Source: JAAFIW01 sp031414805 (GTDB lineage Bacteria; Pseudomonadota; Gammaproteobacteria; Burkholderiales; Burkholderiaceae_C). From it: a DNA stretch of 64,000 nucleotides. Positions 32,271 to 40,157 of the stretch are shown piece after piece; position 1 is the first letter of the stretch, and each line of letters starts with the position of its first letter. Both the position numbers and the translations under genes were made by a program. The stretch is taken from positions 154,513-218,512 of the forward strand of contig JANOQJ010000026.1 in assembly GCA_031414805.1 (NCBI GenBank), in the 5' to 3' direction. The notes under the pieces were generated by a model that ran no database searches, was not told the origin of the DNA, and was given only the letters and a program-made list of their open reading frames with translations.

Positions 32271-32546
32271 TTGACAGTTGCGTTCAAATCACTTCGCGGT
32301 AAGGTAATAAAAGTAAACCGTGGCCACTGCTGGGTTAATTGGGCAGGCGGATTGCAAAACGCCTATGAAAAATGTGAATCGTTGCGTGTTATTCCCATAG
32401 CCCACAAAGTAACCAACTTCGTTCCTTTTGATAACACGAATCTTGGCCCACAAAGTGATGGGTCTGAATGTGTCCACTGCTGTGAGCTATGCGGTTTGTC
32501 GGTTTGTTACCGTAGGCCCGATTGTCAAGGTATTGGTTTTGAATAG
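32271..32546 (+). CDS. Prophage hypothetical protein (KOW-like strand segment, cysteine-rich end)
   Basis: The open frame extends far upstream (to 31872), but only its C-terminal half looks like protein: LRGKVIKVNRGHCWVNWAGG then LQNAYEKCESLRVIP, similar in style to small SH3/KOW barrels. It ends with CVHCCELCGLSVCYRRPDC, which could be a zinc ribbon. TTG 32271 is the most likely start, just after the operator-like palindrome; ATG 32130 in frame has no ribosome site. It precedes the ssDNA-binding gene. Start and function are uncertain; it might be a regulatory or DNA-binding early protein. Confidence 0.4.
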   Translation: MTVAFKSLRGKVIKVNRGHCWVNWAGGLQNAYEKCESLRVIPIAHKVTNFVPFDNTNLGPQSDGSECVHCCELCGLSVCYRRPDCQGIGFE

Positions 32547-32622
32547 CATGAGCACAGCCTCGAATAACTCCGACGGTTATTCCGGGCCGTGCTCCTGCGG
32601 TGTCCTTTTCAAAGGTCTATAT

Positions 32623-32937
32623 ATGCAAACAGTAATTGAAGTTCTGCTCGTCAATGTAAAAGAAGGCACCAGCAAAAAGACTGGTAACCCTTACAAAATC
32701 AGCGAAGCGCACTGCATCCTCCGTAATGACGACGGTAGCGCGGGTGCAGTTGGTGTATTGAACGTTCCCAAAAGTCTTGAAGCTGTCGCAATACCCGGTG
32801 TATATACCGCAGGTTTTGCGCTTGAGGTATCAAGCTACGGTCAGGATCAGGGAAAGGTAATCGCGGCATTGAAAAGCCTTACTCCTATACCGCCTGGTAT
32901 GTTTAAAAAGCCCTCGCTATCTGTGAGGCCTGTTTAA
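32623..32937 (+). CDS. Inovirus single-stranded DNA-binding protein (pV-like candidate)
   Basis: 104 residues with a beta-rich, OB-fold-like pattern (MQTVIEVLLVNVKEGTSKKT, GNPYKISEAHCILRNDD, VYTAGFALEVSSYGQDQGKV). ATG 32623 is preceded by AAAGGT 6 nt upstream. In filamentous phages the gene at this position, before the coat genes, encodes the pV protein that coats the plus strand and switches replication to packaging. The sequence similarity I can see is to the style of such proteins rather than a strict motif, so the name rests on position plus fold. Confidence 0.7.
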   Translation: MQTVIEVLLVNVKEGTSKKTGNPYKISEAHCILRNDDGSAGAVGVLNVPKSLEAVAIPGVYTAGFALEVSSYGQDQGKVIAALKSLTPIPPGMFKKPSLSVRPV

Positions 32938-32939
32938 AC

Positions 32940-33218
32940 ATGCGCTGTGCAGTTGTCGTTAATGGTTTTATTTGCGCTGATGCGGCTTGTACAAAGCTAC
33001 CTGTTCAGGTGCTGAGCATGACTTCTTCTGATACCTGCACAGCGACCGAATTCGTTATTTTGACGGATTCAGAATTTCAACAAAACACGGCTAGCCCTTT
33101 CCGTTTGTCTGTGGCGGATGGGGCTACCTTGTCAGCACTAATCGTTAGCGTCTGGGTTTCGGCCTGGGTGTTTAAAGCTCTGGTGCGTGTTCTCTATGAC
33201 CCACAGTCGGAAACTTAA
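32940..33218 (+). CDS. Prophage small membrane protein (minor coat candidate)
   Basis: 92 residues: an N-terminal cysteine-containing domain (CAVVVNGFICADAACTKLPV), FVILTDSEF, and a C-terminal membrane helix (LSALIVSVWVSAWVFKALVR). Proteins of this plan directly precede the major coat gene in many Ralstonia, Xanthomonas and Neisseria inoviruses. It starts 2 bp after the previous stop. It could be a minor cap protein of pVII/pIX type or an assembly factor; not assigned further. Confidence 0.65.
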   Translation: MRCAVVVNGFICADAACTKLPVQVLSMTSSDTCTATEFVILTDSEFQQNTASPFRLSVADGATLSALIVSVWVSAWVFKALVRVLYDPQSET

Positions 33219-33234
33219 CTTTTAGGATAAACCC

Positions 33235-33435
33235 ATGTTGTCGAAAATGAAAATGCTTGTTCCAGCCTTGCTGGTTTCCCTGGCCGCTGCTCCGTCGATG
33301 GTGATGGCTGCTGTGCCTGTTGCCGTCTCAACCGAATTGACCGAAGCGAAAGCTGATGTCTTGGTTATCGGTGGCCTCGTGTTCGTAGTAGCCATTGGAA
33401 TTGTCTTGTTTAAGTGGTTCAAACGCGCCCTGTAA
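33235..33435 (+). CDS. Inovirus major coat protein (pVIII)
   Basis: 66 residues: signal peptide (MKMLVPALLVSLAAAPSMVM then A|A cleavage), giving a mature protein of about 41 residues with an acidic start (STELTEAKAD), a membrane helix (VLVIGGLVFVVAIGIVLF) and a basic end (KWFKRAL). This is the classic pVIII design; thousands of copies form the virion tube. An AGGATAAACC ribosome site precedes the ATG. A strong hairpin follows the gene. Confidence 0.92.
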   Translation: MLSKMKMLVPALLVSLAAAPSMVMAAVPVAVSTELTEAKADVLVIGGLVFVVAIGIVLFKWFKRAL

Positions 33436-33442
33436 ACAGGTT

Positions 33443-33464
33443 AATAGCTCGCGTGCGGGCTATT
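33443..33464 (+). terminator. Hairpin after the coat gene (attenuator candidate)
   Basis: AATAGCTCG and CGGGCTATT form a 9-bp stem around CGTG, 7 bp after the coat stop. There is no T run, so it may be a partial terminator or an mRNA-stabilising hairpin, as after gene VIII in other filamentous phages. Confidence 0.5.
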
Positions 33465-33486
33465 GGCAAGTTAACAAAGGGTCATA

Positions 33487-34965
33487 ATGTATGCAACCAG
33501 ACATCATGGGTTTTTATATTGTTTTGGCAGTATTGGGCGCTGCGTATATCTTGTTTTCCTCTTGATATGCGCACCGTCTGTAATAGCTCAGGCTCCAGCA
33601 AGCTGCCTTGAGTATCGGACTAACTCATTCACCGGTCTGGAGTCGAATGCTGGCCCTTGGTCTGTATCTCCGGCTGCTGCATGTGAGGCTGGGTTCAGTC
33701 AGTTTCGTTTGTGGCGCACTACTCCTACACATAGGACATGTGCCCCGAGCGGCATGGCGGCAAGGCAACTCGAATACAGCTTTGGTTTTGTCAGTAACCA
33801 ATGTCGCATGTATGAGCTGTGTCCTTATGACGCGGGTCCAGCTACTTTCACGGCTGGCATTGCGTCCCGCACAACTACCACTTGTCCATGTCCTGAGGGA
33901 CAAGAGAAAAACGCTCAGGGTGTTTGCATACCGAAAGTTTGTCCAAGTGCGCTAGCCAATGGTGCCGGTTTATTCACTACTGTAATTGAGCCACTTACTA
34001 AGGCAGCTGCTGACAACATTTTGCGCAGTAGCACAAGCAAGGATGCGGCCCACTGTGTTGATAATTGCATTGTCCGTCCAGGTCTTGCTGCCTGTGGTGG
34101 TAAAGGTGATGTTTGGCGGTGTGAATTTACACCCGGTAAACCTACGTCTACCCCTTGCGTTGGTAATGGGCCAGGCAGTACCCCAAATGGCGGTACATTT
34201 ACAGCCATTGCTACTACAGCCCCTACAACCGGAACAACTGCTACTAATACGCAAACTGCTGCACCTCCTGGCCCTGGCCTTTGCCCTGGGACTATTAACG
34301 GTGTTTTGGTCTATGTGAAGTGCGACGCATTTGGCAGCAATAGCACCACTACTTCAACAAGCACCAGCGGTAGCAATACCAATACTGTTACTACTACGAA
34401 AACAACCGATTGCGGTGCAACGACGTGCACCACCGTTACTAAAACGGATGTTACGGTTACTTCGCCGAATACTGCGTCAGGCACATCGGGCGTTACTACC
34501 TCTACCACTACCGGTTCTAATACATCAGTACAGACAAAAGATGAATTCTGTAAAGCTAACCCGCTTGACACCCAGTGCAAGGCCGCGGACAAAACCTCTT
34601 TCGGTGGGTCCTGTGCTGGTTCATTCACTTGTGATGGTGACGCTGCTACTTGTGCTGTAGCAAAGGCCACTAATGAGCTGAATTGTGGTATCGAAATCCC
34701 TGCTGCTGGTTTGGACGTATTGAAAAGATTAGATGCTGGTACGTTTGCGAACCCTCTTGGCACTACTACCCGTGCGATATCTGCATTTGACAAAAACGGC
34801 GGTTTAGCGACTGGTGCTATAGCTGATCAGGTCATGACGCTAAACGGCACGTCTTTCACTATCCCCTTTTCAGCAATTAATCAATATATTGTGATGATGG
34901 GTCAAGTGCTCGTTATGTTCACATCTATTTCATGTTGCTTACTTGTAGCTAAGGGGTTTGTCTAA
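33487..34965 (+). CDS. TspB/pIII-like adsorption protein
   Basis: 492 residues: an N-terminal signal segment (VYLVFLLICAPSVIAQA), a cysteine-rich N domain (TTTTCPCPEGQEKNAQGVCI), a long Thr/Ser-rich linker (residues ~240-350, encoded by ACTAC-type repeats), and a C domain with EFCKANPLDTQC then a C-terminal membrane helix (QYIVMMGQVLVMFTSISCCL). The EFCKANP block and tail match the TspB family of Neisseria filamentous prophages. By position it is the receptor-binding tip protein. The linker is the likely hypervariable part. TspB in meningococcus binds immunoglobulin; whether this one does is unknown. Confidence 0.85.
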   Translation: MYATRHHGFLYCFGSIGRCVYLVFLLICAPSVIAQAPASCLEYRTNSFTGLESNAGPWSVSPAAACEAGFSQFRLWRTTPTHRTCAPSGMAARQLEYSFGFVSNQCRMYELCPYDAGPATFTAGIASRTTTTCPCPEGQEKNAQGVCIPKVCPSALANGAGLFTTVIEPLTKAAADNILRSSTSKDAAHCVDNCIVRPGLAACGGKGDVWRCEFTPGKPTSTPCVGNGPGSTPNGGTFTAIATTAPTTGTTATNTQTAAPPGPGLCPGTINGVLVYVKCDAFGSNSTTTSTSTSGSNTNTVTTTKTTDCGATTCTTVTKTDVTVTSPNTASGTSGVTTSTTTGSNTSVQTKDEFCKANPLDTQCKAADKTSFGGSCAGSFTCDGDAATCAVAKATNELNCGIEIPAAGLDVLKRLDAGTFANPLGTTTRAISAFDKNGGLATGAIADQVMTLNGTSFTIPFSAINQYIVMMGQVLVMFTSISCCLLVAKGFV

Positions 34966-35288
34966 TGGCGTTATTTGTCCCTGTAATCGCTAGTGCGCTC
35001 GGCGCTGGCATTGTCACTGCGCTGGCGTCCTACGCTGGACAGATAGCCTTAAAAGTCCTTGCTACGCTCGGCGTTGGTTATTTTGCTTTCACGGGTGTTA
35101 CAGAGCTTTTTGATTCCAATTACTCTGGCATCATGACTTCGATAAACAGCCTACCTCCTTTAGCTATTCAATTAGCCGGTGCTCTTCAGGTGGGAACATG
35201 TTTGAAGATGATATTTAGCGCTATCGCTATTCGCATGACGTTGTACGGCTTGAATGAGGGTGTTATTAAACGAATGGGCGTTCGCTAA
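34965..35288 (+). CDS. DUF2523 (pVI-like) minor virion protein
   Basis: 107 residues with three membrane segments (ASALGAGIVTALASYAGQIA; KVLATLGVGYFAFTGVTELF; AGALQVGTCLKMIFSAIAIR). Start ATG 34965 overlaps the last base of the TspB-like stop, and its own stop overlaps the Zot start, so all three are translationally coupled. DUF2523 proteins occupy the place of gene VI and are thought to cap the virion end bearing the adhesin. Confidence 0.85.
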   Translation: MALFVPVIASALGAGIVTALASYAGQIALKVLATLGVGYFAFTGVTELFDSNYSGIMTSINSLPPLAIQLAGALQVGTCLKMIFSAIAIRMTLYGLNEGVIKRMGVR

Positions 35289-36304
35289 TGCCTATCAATC
35301 TAACCACTGGCGCTCCAGGTGCTGGTAAAACGCTTTGGACGCTGGCGCATGTTGAAGCTCTTCGCAAAACCTCTGGACGTGACGTCTATTACTCGGGTAT
35401 TACTGATTTGGCTCTCCCTTGGATCGAGTTTGACGACGCAGCAAAATGGTATGAGCTCCCTGTTGGTGTCATTATTGTTATAGATGAGGCTCAAAAGATA
35501 TTTCGTCCTCGCAGTGCATTACAAACCCCGCCAGCATGTGTATCAGAGCTTGAGACGCACCGTCATCGCGGGCATGACATCTATCTTATTACACAACACC
35601 CTACACTTATCGATACAGCGGTTCGACGTCTGTGTGATCAGCATCGCCATTTAATGCGTAAGTATGGTTCGTCGTGGGCTACTGTTCATTCATGGTCGGG
35701 TGTCAAGGAAAATTGCGATAAGACAAGAAAAGATTCGCTCTCCGTCCAATGGAGATATCCTAAAGAAGTGTTCAACTGGTATAAGTCAGCCGAGATACAC
35801 ACGGTCGAAACCCGAATACCTGCAAAGCTTTGGCTAGCACTTCTTATCCCGGTTTTCGTTGTTTTCGCTATTTACTACATATTTTGGCTGCGCCCTGCTC
35901 AGCGGGTCGTTCCCTCGGTCGTGCCGGCTTCCCCGGTTGTGCCGTCTACGCCTGGTTCTGGCCCTTTGCTCGTCAGTGCGCGGCCTGCTGACTATCTTTC
36001 ACAGTTTGAGCCTCGTGTAGTTGGGCTTCCTCACACTGCGCCCAGGTATGACGCTTTGACTGTGCCCGTTCGTGCTCCAGTCATCGCGGGCTGCGTCCTC
36101 TACGGACACCCACACATGCCAACGGGCGGCCACTGCGTCACGCAACAGGGAACCATGGTTCGCCCTCCTGTCGCTTTCATCGTTAGCTACGTTGCCAACG
36201 GCATGTTTGTCGATTTCGACGCGGGGCCGTCCATTGGCGAACGTCCAGCAACTGGCGGCGCTGTTCCTGGTGCCTCGCCCCGCGTCTTACCGGTCGCCCA
36301 GTGA
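35288..36304 (+). CDS. zot: Zot-family phage assembly ATPase (pI)
   Basis: 338 residues. Walker A GAPGAGKT is at 8-15, Walker B VIIVIDEAQ at 61-69, followed by the conserved HRHRGHDIYLITQHP (91-105). One membrane helix at ~181-201 separates the cytosolic ATPase from a Pro-rich periplasmic tail. Zot/pI proteins power virion extrusion through the inner membrane and a secretin; no pIV gene is in the prophage, so a host secretin may be used. Zot's toxin activity in Vibrio depends on a C-terminal peptide that I do not see here. Confidence 0.93.
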   Translation: MPINLTTGAPGAGKTLWTLAHVEALRKTSGRDVYYSGITDLALPWIEFDDAAKWYELPVGVIIVIDEAQKIFRPRSALQTPPACVSELETHRHRGHDIYLITQHPTLIDTAVRRLCDQHRHLMRKYGSSWATVHSWSGVKENCDKTRKDSLSVQWRYPKEVFNWYKSAEIHTVETRIPAKLWLALLIPVFVVFAIYYIFWLRPAQRVVPSVVPASPVVPSTPGSGPLLVSARPADYLSQFEPRVVGLPHTAPRYDALTVPVRAPVIAGCVLYGHPHMPTGGHCVTQQGTMVRPPVAFIVSYVANGMFVDFDAGPSIGERPATGGAVPGASPRVLPVAQ

Positions 36305-36689
36305 TGGCTAACCGAAGCGCTCCCGCCATCGTTCTGGTTAAAACGGCTGTTTACGAAAGCAGTCCGCGAATAGCGGGACGGTCCGAAGGACGCTTGAGCA
36401 TTCAAGCGCATCAAACCCATGTGCGGGGGTATGGGGGCCGCTTGCGGTGCCCCCATGTAAGCCTATGCGTCGTACCGACCTCTAGTCCTTCAGCTCTCGC
36501 TTGCCACAGTTACCGCACGCCTCGGCGTGCCTTGGCGCGCCTGAGGCGGGCCGCGAAGCGGTCCGCTAATTTATTACTAAGACACTTTGGAACATGAGCG
36601 CTACAAGGCTCAGGTGAACAGACAAAAAGAAGGCCCCGCGACGCTACCAACGTCCGGGGCCATGACCTCACAAAAAAGGGCTTTGTGCG
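36305..36689 (+). other. Prophage non-coding region: candidate replication origin and packaging signal
   Basis: 385 bp between zot and rep. It contains several strong hairpins: CGCTTGAGCATTCAAGCG (36391-36408), ATGGGGGCCGCTTGCGGTGC with CCCCAT (36431-36456), a GC-rich pair around 36520-36570, and GGCCCCG/CGGGGCC (36632-36661). Filamentous phages keep their plus/minus origins and packaging hairpin in one intergenic region, and this is the only long one here, directly beside rep. A 98-codon open frame across it is Arg/Pro-rich and follows the hairpins; I do not call it. Confidence 0.65.
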
Positions 36690-37550
36690 ATGGAACGGAT
36701 TGTAGATGGTGTGGTGTTTGAGAGTGCGGTTATCCCTGATTCCTGGGATGTCCACGTTTGGGAGTGCAATGGTCATAGAGAGCTATCCGTGCGCAATGTC
36801 GTGACGTGGCATGAGGTTGCTCAGCTCACTAACCCTCTCAACGACTTGGACCCCGTCAAGGATGCTGACCACCTCGAAGATAGACGGCTAAAAAGCCTTA
36901 AACAAGCCGCAGAGCGCGCGAAAAAGGTGTGCCGCAGGGTTATCAAGTGCGAAGGTTTCAATGAGCTTCTGACCATCACCTATCGGGAAAACATGAAGTG
37001 CCGCGAAACTTGTAAAAAGCACTTCAAAGAGTGGGTTCGCAGAATGAAATCAGCCCTCGGCGGTGAGTTTCGCTACTGTGCCGCTTTCGAGGTGCAAGAC
37101 CGTGGGGCGATGCATGTCCATATCGCTTGTCACAAGCTCCCCGGGCATGCTGTTCACAAGGGTGTCAAAGTTCAGGGCTGGCGGCTTGGCACTCAGGTGT
37201 GGCGGTCTATCGTTGGTGCCGACAATGGTTTGGTCTTTGTCGGTGGCAAGAAGTCTTCTCATAGTCGTAAAGGTGTTCAGCGTAGTCCTGCGAAGATGGC
37301 GGCTTACGTCTCAAAGTACATCGCCAAAGATTTCGAAAAAGCACCCGAGGAAACTAACCGATACAGCCGTTCTGACGGTGCCAACCTTCCCAAGCCTGTT
37401 CACATGCGCTTCGATCGATGTGACCTCTCAGAGTTGATTTCAACCGTGTTTGAGCTTGCGGAAGGTGATATGATTGTGAGTCATAGGATTGGGCGTTTCG
37501 GTGATACCTATTGGCTCTGCACAGAGCCTGATATGCAATTAAAAACATAG
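36690..37550 (+). CDS. HUH-type rolling-circle replication initiator (Rep)
   Basis: 286 residues. Motif 1 NELLTITYRE is at ~91-100, the metal-binding HUH motif MHVHIAC (H142, H144), and motif 3 MAAYVSKYIAKDF (Y206, K209, Y210), where a tyrosine nicks the origin. The conserved order and spacing match inovirus/plasmid Rep proteins that start plus-strand synthesis. It lies downstream of the morphogenesis genes rather than first, as in several Ralstonia and Neisseria phages. Confidence 0.9.
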   Translation: MERIVDGVVFESAVIPDSWDVHVWECNGHRELSVRNVVTWHEVAQLTNPLNDLDPVKDADHLEDRRLKSLKQAAERAKKVCRRVIKCEGFNELLTITYRENMKCRETCKKHFKEWVRRMKSALGGEFRYCAAFEVQDRGAMHVHIACHKLPGHAVHKGVKVQGWRLGTQVWRSIVGADNGLVFVGGKKSSHSRKGVQRSPAKMAAYVSKYIAKDFEKAPEETNRYSRSDGANLPKPVHMRFDRCDLSELISTVFELAEGDMIVSHRIGRFGDTYWLCTEPDMQLKT

Positions 37551-37567
37551 CTTCATATCAGGGAAAA

Positions 37568-38053
37568 ATGCAGCAAGTTGGATACGTGAGGGTAAGTACG
37601 CTTGAACAGGAAACAAGGTTGCAAGTCGATGCAATGCATCAGGCTGGTGTAACCCTTTTGTTTTCTGAACACGTCAGTTCGGTCAAGTACAGGCCACAGC
37701 TTCAAAATGCTATTGCAGCTCTTGCGGGCTCTGTCTTGGTGGTGTGGAAGCTCGATAGGCTCGCTCGAAGCCTTCGTGATCTGCTCAACATCCTTGAGCG
37801 CTTACAAGCTCTGCAGTGCGGTCTACGCAGCCTTACAGAGCCGGTCGACACCAGCACACCAGCCGGTCGAATGATGTTGGGTGTACTCGGTGCGGTGGCT
37901 CAGTATGAGCGGGAGATTATTCGTGAGCGGTCGATAGCTGGCCAACGTGCTGCCCGTGCTGTTGGTCGTCACCCCGGTAGGTCACGTTTAATGCAGCCAG
38001 GCTGTGAGCGTGAGCTCGTTGCTATGTACCGTTCGGGCTGGTACACCGTGTAG
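37568..38053 (+). CDS. Small serine recombinase (resolvase/invertase), probable phage integrase, C-terminally short
   Basis: 161 residues. The catalytic serine is in GYVRVSTLEQ (S10), with VVWKLDRLARSLRDLLN and the E-helix end (GAVAQYEREIIRERSIAGQR) all present. The C-terminal DNA-binding helix-turn-helix is largely missing: the frame stops at WYTV-TAG just where it should begin, and the following codons in the same frame (IAALNSIS) still look like part of one. It starts 17 bp after rep. It is the only recombinase in the prophage, so it is the best candidate for tRNA-Ser integration; it may now be impaired. Confidence 0.82.
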   Translation: MQQVGYVRVSTLEQETRLQVDAMHQAGVTLLFSEHVSSVKYRPQLQNAIAALAGSVLVVWKLDRLARSLRDLLNILERLQALQCGLRSLTEPVDTSTPAGRMMLGVLGAVAQYEREIIRERSIAGQRAARAVGRHPGRSRLMQPGCERELVAMYRSGWYTV

Positions 38054-38188
38054 ATCGTCCCGGCCATAGCAGCCTTAAATAGCATTAGTCTATTGTTTAA
38101 GATCTTGGCTACGTCTTATTTTAGTACTGTTGTTTTAGAACGTAAATTGCAAAATAGGTGTCTTCTATTTCGGTATGGGTTCGCAATT

Positions 38189-38204
38189 CTCCGTTTCCGC
38201 CAGC
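38189..38204 (+). repeat. attR of the inovirus prophage
   Basis: CTCCGTTTCCGCCAGC, identical to 31530-31545. The preceding GGGTTCG matches the tRNA T arm, with changes between it and the core. Confidence 0.85.
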
Positions 38205-38212
38205 ACAAAACA

Positions 38213-38240
38213 AAACGCCGTCTTTCGACGGCGTTTTTGT
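38213..38240. terminator. Terminator beyond attR (original tRNA-Ser terminator) shared with argG
   Basis: AAACGCCGTC pairs with GACGGCGTTT around a TTTC-type loop, with T runs on both strands. It lies directly after attR, so it was probably the tRNA-Ser terminator before the 6.7-kb insertion. It also serves the convergent argG gene, whose stop is at 38262. Confidence 0.85.
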
Positions 38241-38261
38241 TTTCAGCAAGGCTGTTACTGG

Positions 38262-39608
38262 CTACGGCTTAACGGAGTTTGCGTCATTCCCCAGGCTCGG
38301 CAAGGCCCCCGCGTCACCCATCGTCAGCAGCCCGCTTTTGGCATAAATGCCCAGCTTTTCGCGTGTGTCCACGATGTCCAGGTTCCGCATCGTCAGCTGC
38401 CCAATGCGGTCGCGCGGCGAAAACATCGACTCGCCTTTTTCCATGGTCAGGCGCTCTGGCTGGTACGTCAGGTTGGGCGATTCAGTGTTCAACAGGCTGT
38501 AGTCGTTGCCCCGGCGCAGTTCCAGGGTTACCTCGCCGGAAATGGCGCGGGCAATCCAGCGCTGGGCGCTCTCGCGAAGCATGATGGCTTGCGGGTCGAA
38601 CCAGCGGCCCTGGTAGAGCAGACGGCCCAGTTTCAGGCCGTTCATGCGGTACTGCTCGATGGTGTCTTCGTTGTGAATGCCGGTGACCAGGCGCTCGTAG
38701 GCAATGAACAGCAATGCCAGTCCGGGCGCTTCGTAGATGCCGCGGCTTTTGGCTTCGATGATGCGGTTTTCAATCTGGTCGCTCATGCCCAGGCCGTGGC
38801 GGCCACCGATGCGGTTGGCTTCCAGAATCAAATCGACGGGGCTGGCAAAAGTCTGGCCGTTCAGCGCCACGGGCTGGCCTTCTTCAAATCGCACCGTGAC
38901 CTGCTCGCGCTTGACCTCAACCTCGTCTTTCCAGAAGGCCACGCCCATGATGGGGTTGACGATCTGGATGCCGCTGTTCAATTGCTCCAGGTCTTTGGCC
39001 TCATGCGTGGCGCCCAGCATGTTGCTGTCGGTGGAATAGGCTTTTTCAGCCGACATCTTGTAGCCAAACCCGGCCTGCGTCATGAACGCGCTCATCTCCG
39101 CCCGGCCACCGAGTTCGTCGATAAAGGTTTGATCGAGCCACGGTTTATAGATACGTAAATTTGGGTTGGTCAGCAGGCCATAGCGGTAAAAACGCTCGAT
39201 GTCGTTGCCCTTGAAGGTGCTGCCATCGCCCCAGATGTTGACATCGTCTTCTTTCATCGCCGCCACCAGCATGGTGCCGGTCACGGCACGGCCCAAGGGC
39301 GTGGTGTTGAAGTAGGTCACGCCGGCGGTGCTGATATGAAAAGCACCGGCTTGCAATGCAGCAATGCCTTCGTGGGCCAGCTGGGTGCGGCAGTCGATCA
39401 GGCGGGCTTTTTCCGCGCCGTAGGCCATGGCTTTGCGTGGAATGTCGTCGTAATCGGGCTCGTCGGGTTGGCCGAGGTTGGCTGTGTAGGCATAAGGCAC
39501 AGCACCTTTGAGCTTCATCCAGTGCAGCGCCGCGCTGGTGTCCAGGCCGCCGGAGAACGCAATGCCGACTTTTTGGCCGAGGGGGAGGTTTTCGAGAATG
39601 GTAGTCAT
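38262..39608 (-). CDS. argG: Argininosuccinate synthase
   Basis: 448 residues, the long E. coli-type ArgG. The ATP-pyrophosphatase loop AFSGGLDTSAALHW is near residue 18; further signatures are YDDIPRKAMAYGA, NIWGDGSTFKGNDIERFYR and GMSDQIENRIIEAKSRGIYE. It joins citrulline and aspartate, using ATP, in arginine synthesis. ATG 39608 is chosen because MTTILENLPLGQKVG is the family N-terminus; an upstream extension of 26 residues is not conserved. Confidence 0.96.
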   Translation of the reverse strand: MTTILENLPLGQKVGIAFSGGLDTSAALHWMKLKGAVPYAYTANLGQPDEPDYDDIPRKAMAYGAEKARLIDCRTQLAHEGIAALQAGAFHISTAGVTYFNTTPLGRAVTGTMLVAAMKEDDVNIWGDGSTFKGNDIERFYRYGLLTNPNLRIYKPWLDQTFIDELGGRAEMSAFMTQAGFGYKMSAEKAYSTDSNMLGATHEAKDLEQLNSGIQIVNPIMGVAFWKDEVEVKREQVTVRFEEGQPVALNGQTFASPVDLILEANRIGGRHGLGMSDQIENRIIEAKSRGIYEAPGLALLFIAYERLVTGIHNEDTIEQYRMNGLKLGRLLYQGRWFDPQAIMLRESAQRWIARAISGEVTLELRRGNDYSLLNTESPNLTYQPERLTMEKGESMFSPRDRIGQLTMRNLDIVDTREKLGIYAKSGLLTMGDAGALPSLGNDANSVKP

Positions 39609-39615
39609 TGGTTTT

Positions 39616-40146
39616 TCAGATGTTGATCGCGGTGGTCGTTTTGGCCGGGTGTCGATAAACTTGCCAGAGATCACCACGAAATTCAACTGACTTTTCCAGC
39701 GTGGTGCCCACCGCTAGCGCAAGCTTGATTGACGGCGTGTTCTCGGAATGGATAAAACTGATTAACGGCAGCTCTGGTGTGCTCTCGTGGGCCATGGCCT
39801 GAACGCGGCGAACGGCTTCACTTGCAAAGCCCTTGCCCCAGTAAGCACGGGCTAAGGCCCATTTGATTTCGGGCTCAGGCCAATCATTGGGGTACCAAAG
39901 CCCTGCGGCGCCCACGACCTGCCCGGTCGCTTTTTCTTGCATCGCATAGGGGCCATAGCCACGCAACTGCCAGTGACCCACCATGCTGGCCATCGCTCGC
40001 CAACTTTCACCCTCCGACAACGCACGCCGGAACGTGAACCGGGTACAGGACAGATCAGAATAATGCGCGTGCAAAGCAGGCCAGTCTTCATGCTTGAACT
40101 GCCTAAGAATAAGTCTCGGAGATTCGAGTTCTACAGGAACTTGCAT
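39616..40146 (-). CDS. GNAT-family acetyltransferase (RimJ/RimL-like)
   Basis: 176 residues of the acetyltransferase-3 type: ESPRLILRQFKHEDWPALHA at the start, the acetyl-CoA motif region WALARAYWGKGFASEAVRRV, and SFIHSENTPSIKLA near the end, where the N of ENTPS is the usual catalytic-pocket residue. It starts at ATG 40146 and ends 7 bp before the argG start, so the two may be co-transcribed. Acceptor (protein N-terminus or small molecule) unknown. Confidence 0.85.
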   Translation of the reverse strand: MQVPVELESPRLILRQFKHEDWPALHAHYSDLSCTRFTFRRALSEGESWRAMASMVGHWQLRGYGPYAMQEKATGQVVGAAGLWYPNDWPEPEIKWALARAYWGKGFASEAVRRVQAMAHESTPELPLISFIHSENTPSIKLALAVGTTLEKSVEFRGDLWQVYRHPAKTTTAINI

Positions 40147-40157
40147 AGCGCCGCTAC

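Larger units (their letters stand above)
31530..38204 (+). mobile_element. Filamentous (inovirus) prophage integrated in tRNA-Ser
   Basis: About 6.7 kb bounded by identical 16-bp repeats. Gene order is regulator (minus), small minus gene, unknown, ssDNA-binding, small membrane protein, major coat, TspB/pIII-like, DUF2523/pVI-like, Zot/pI, non-coding region, HUH Rep and serine recombinase. That is a full inovirus set except for a gene for pIV secretin (the host's may be used, as in CTX-type phages). Base composition is visibly more AT-rich than the flanks. The layout recalls Ralstonia RSM-type phages, which carry a resolvase and integrate in a serine tRNA gene. Confidence 0.92.

Noticed and set aside
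33425..33434. Conversion of the coat hairpin into a full terminator
   Set aside because: The hairpin at 33443-33464 has no T run, so I list it only as an attenuator candidate.
36301..36597. 98-codon frame between zot and rep
   Set aside because: Arg/Pro-rich translation that tracks hairpins; better explained as the phage non-coding origin region.
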